Origin: a bacterium | GTDB taxonomy: Bacteria; Actinomycetota; Acidimicrobiia; Spongiisociales; Spongiisociaceae | Assembly (NCBI GenBank): GCA_026710435.1 | Contig: JAPOQZ010000250.1 | Location: 1 to 34,230, forward strand | DNA length: 34,230 bases | Direction of reading: 5' to 3' | Shown: positions 33,649 through 34,230 of the stretch, piece after piece | Layout: each line of letters starts with the position of its first letter | Position numbering within the stretch: the first letter of the stretch is position 1 | The notes under the pieces: generated by a model | Told to the model about the DNA's origin: nothing | What the model saw: the letters and a program-made list of their open reading frames with translations, nothing else | The model's database searches: none | Program-made: the position numbers and the translations under genes

Positions 33649-34230
33649 CAGATACCTAACCAGTGATCAGCGGGAACAGACAGGAACTCGTGCAAGGGCT
33701 CGCCCCCTGTCCCTGCGACCAGGGTCTTATGCGGACGGACCCGGCGCTCGAACTCGGCCAGACCGGGTGTGATTACCGGTGGTCTGCCCGTCTTCACCTC
33801 TATCCCCACCGTTCGCGGGCCCCGCTGGACGACGAAGTCGACCTCGTGGTTCCTGTACCTCCAGTACCTGACCTCGGTGCCCGGCGCCGCCGTGTTGAGT
33901 AGGTGCGCGCCGACTGCGCTCTCGACGAGCCGGCCCCAGAAGGTACGGTCAGCGCGGGCTTCATCGAAGCTGTAGCCAGACAGGGCTGACATCAGCGCCG
34001 TGTTCATCACGTTCAGCTTCGGGGTCGAAGCCTTCGCCGAGACCGGACGCTCCGTGTACTTGGACAGCCCCGCTAGCAGGCCCGCGTCCGAGAGCAGCTT
34101 GAGGTAGCGGGTGAGGGTTGTGGTGTTCCCGGCGTCTTGGAGCTGGCCGAGCATCTTGTTGTACGACAGGATCTGCCCCGAGTACTGGGCGCCCATGTCG
34201 AAGAGGCGTTTCAACAACGACGGCTTGTCC
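33648..34230 (-). CDS. AAA/DUF4143 protein, C-terminal part (gene runs off the window)
   Basis: About 194 residues are visible; the 5' end lies beyond the right edge. It opens inside an HTH-like region (YNKMLGQLQDAGNTTTLTRY), continues with the DUF4143 core (KLNVMNTALMSALSG, FWGRLVESAVGAHLLN) and the nuclease-like end RYWRYRNHEVDFVVQRGPRT followed by VGIEVKTGR (Asp, Glu, Lys pattern intact). Its stop overlaps the NACHT start by one base (TGATG), so both are translated from one message. Whether the missing N-terminus carries an intact ATPase cannot be seen. Confidence 0.82.
   Translation of the reverse strand, partial: DKPSLLKRLFDMGAQYSGQILSYNKMLGQLQDAGNTTTLTRYLKLLSDAGLLAGLSKYTERPVSAKASTPKLNVMNTALMSALSGYSFDEARADRTFWGRLVESAVGAHLLNTAAPGTEVRYWRYRNHEVDFVVQRGPRTVGIEVKTGRPPVITPGLAEFERRVRPHKTLVAGTGGEPLHEFLSVPADHWLGI

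Overview
The window is high-GC DNA from an actinobacterium. Evidence: three SOS boxes of the CGAAC-N4-GTTCG type at lexA, the gene order rny-miaB-miaA-dapF-lexA, many GTG/TTG starts, and 4-nt start/stop overlaps. A distant lineage such as Acidimicrobiia is my best guess, but the sequence alone does not prove it.

Layout. 1-630: 3' end of 23S rRNA, 5S rRNA and a terminator. 631-8.8 kb: housekeeping block (RNase Y, two tRNA modification enzymes, diaminopimelate epimerase, LexA, an SOS-linked membrane/LysM gene split by an in-frame TAG, a large membrane protein, dUTPase). 8.9-11.5 kb: tRNA genes Gly-GCC, Cys-GCA, Val-GAC and Val-CAC around three small genes (conserved hypothetical, minimal metallopeptidase, lipoprotein). 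11.5-14.5 kb: a two-gene minus-strand unit, MFS transporter plus choline-dehydrogenase-like GMC oxidoreductase. 14.8-22.1 kb: a tightly overlapping minus-strand operon for quaternary amines with a divergent IclR regulator. It holds a beta-keto acid cleavage enzyme, carnitine dehydrogenase fused to a thioesterase, an acyl-CoA dehydrogenase, an NDP-forming acyl-CoA ligase and a CaiD-like hydratase. Together these can be read as gamma-butyrobetaine/carnitine to glycine betaine plus acetoacetate; the GMC enzyme may feed the same betaine pool from choline.

22.1-34.2 kb is accessory DNA and the most interesting part. It opens with a ~165-bp repeat that recurs at 27.6 kb. It holds a three-gene module behind a perfect SOS box (unknown protein; a large protein fused to a MerR-like/DUF433 antitoxin; a DUF5615 PIN-like protein). 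It also has an AAA/DUF4143 ATPase behind 23-bp iterons, a MazEF-like toxin-antitoxin pair, and gene debris (MazF, DUF5131, MFS, DUF4143, and a peroxiredoxin with UGA at its catalytic cysteine). It ends with a coupled pair: an AAA/DUF4143 protein (cut by the window edge) and a 1389-residue NACHT-type NTPase with a C-terminal PD-(D/E)xK-like nuclease domain. That pair and the SOS-controlled fused toxin-antitoxin module are the best candidates for undescribed systems.
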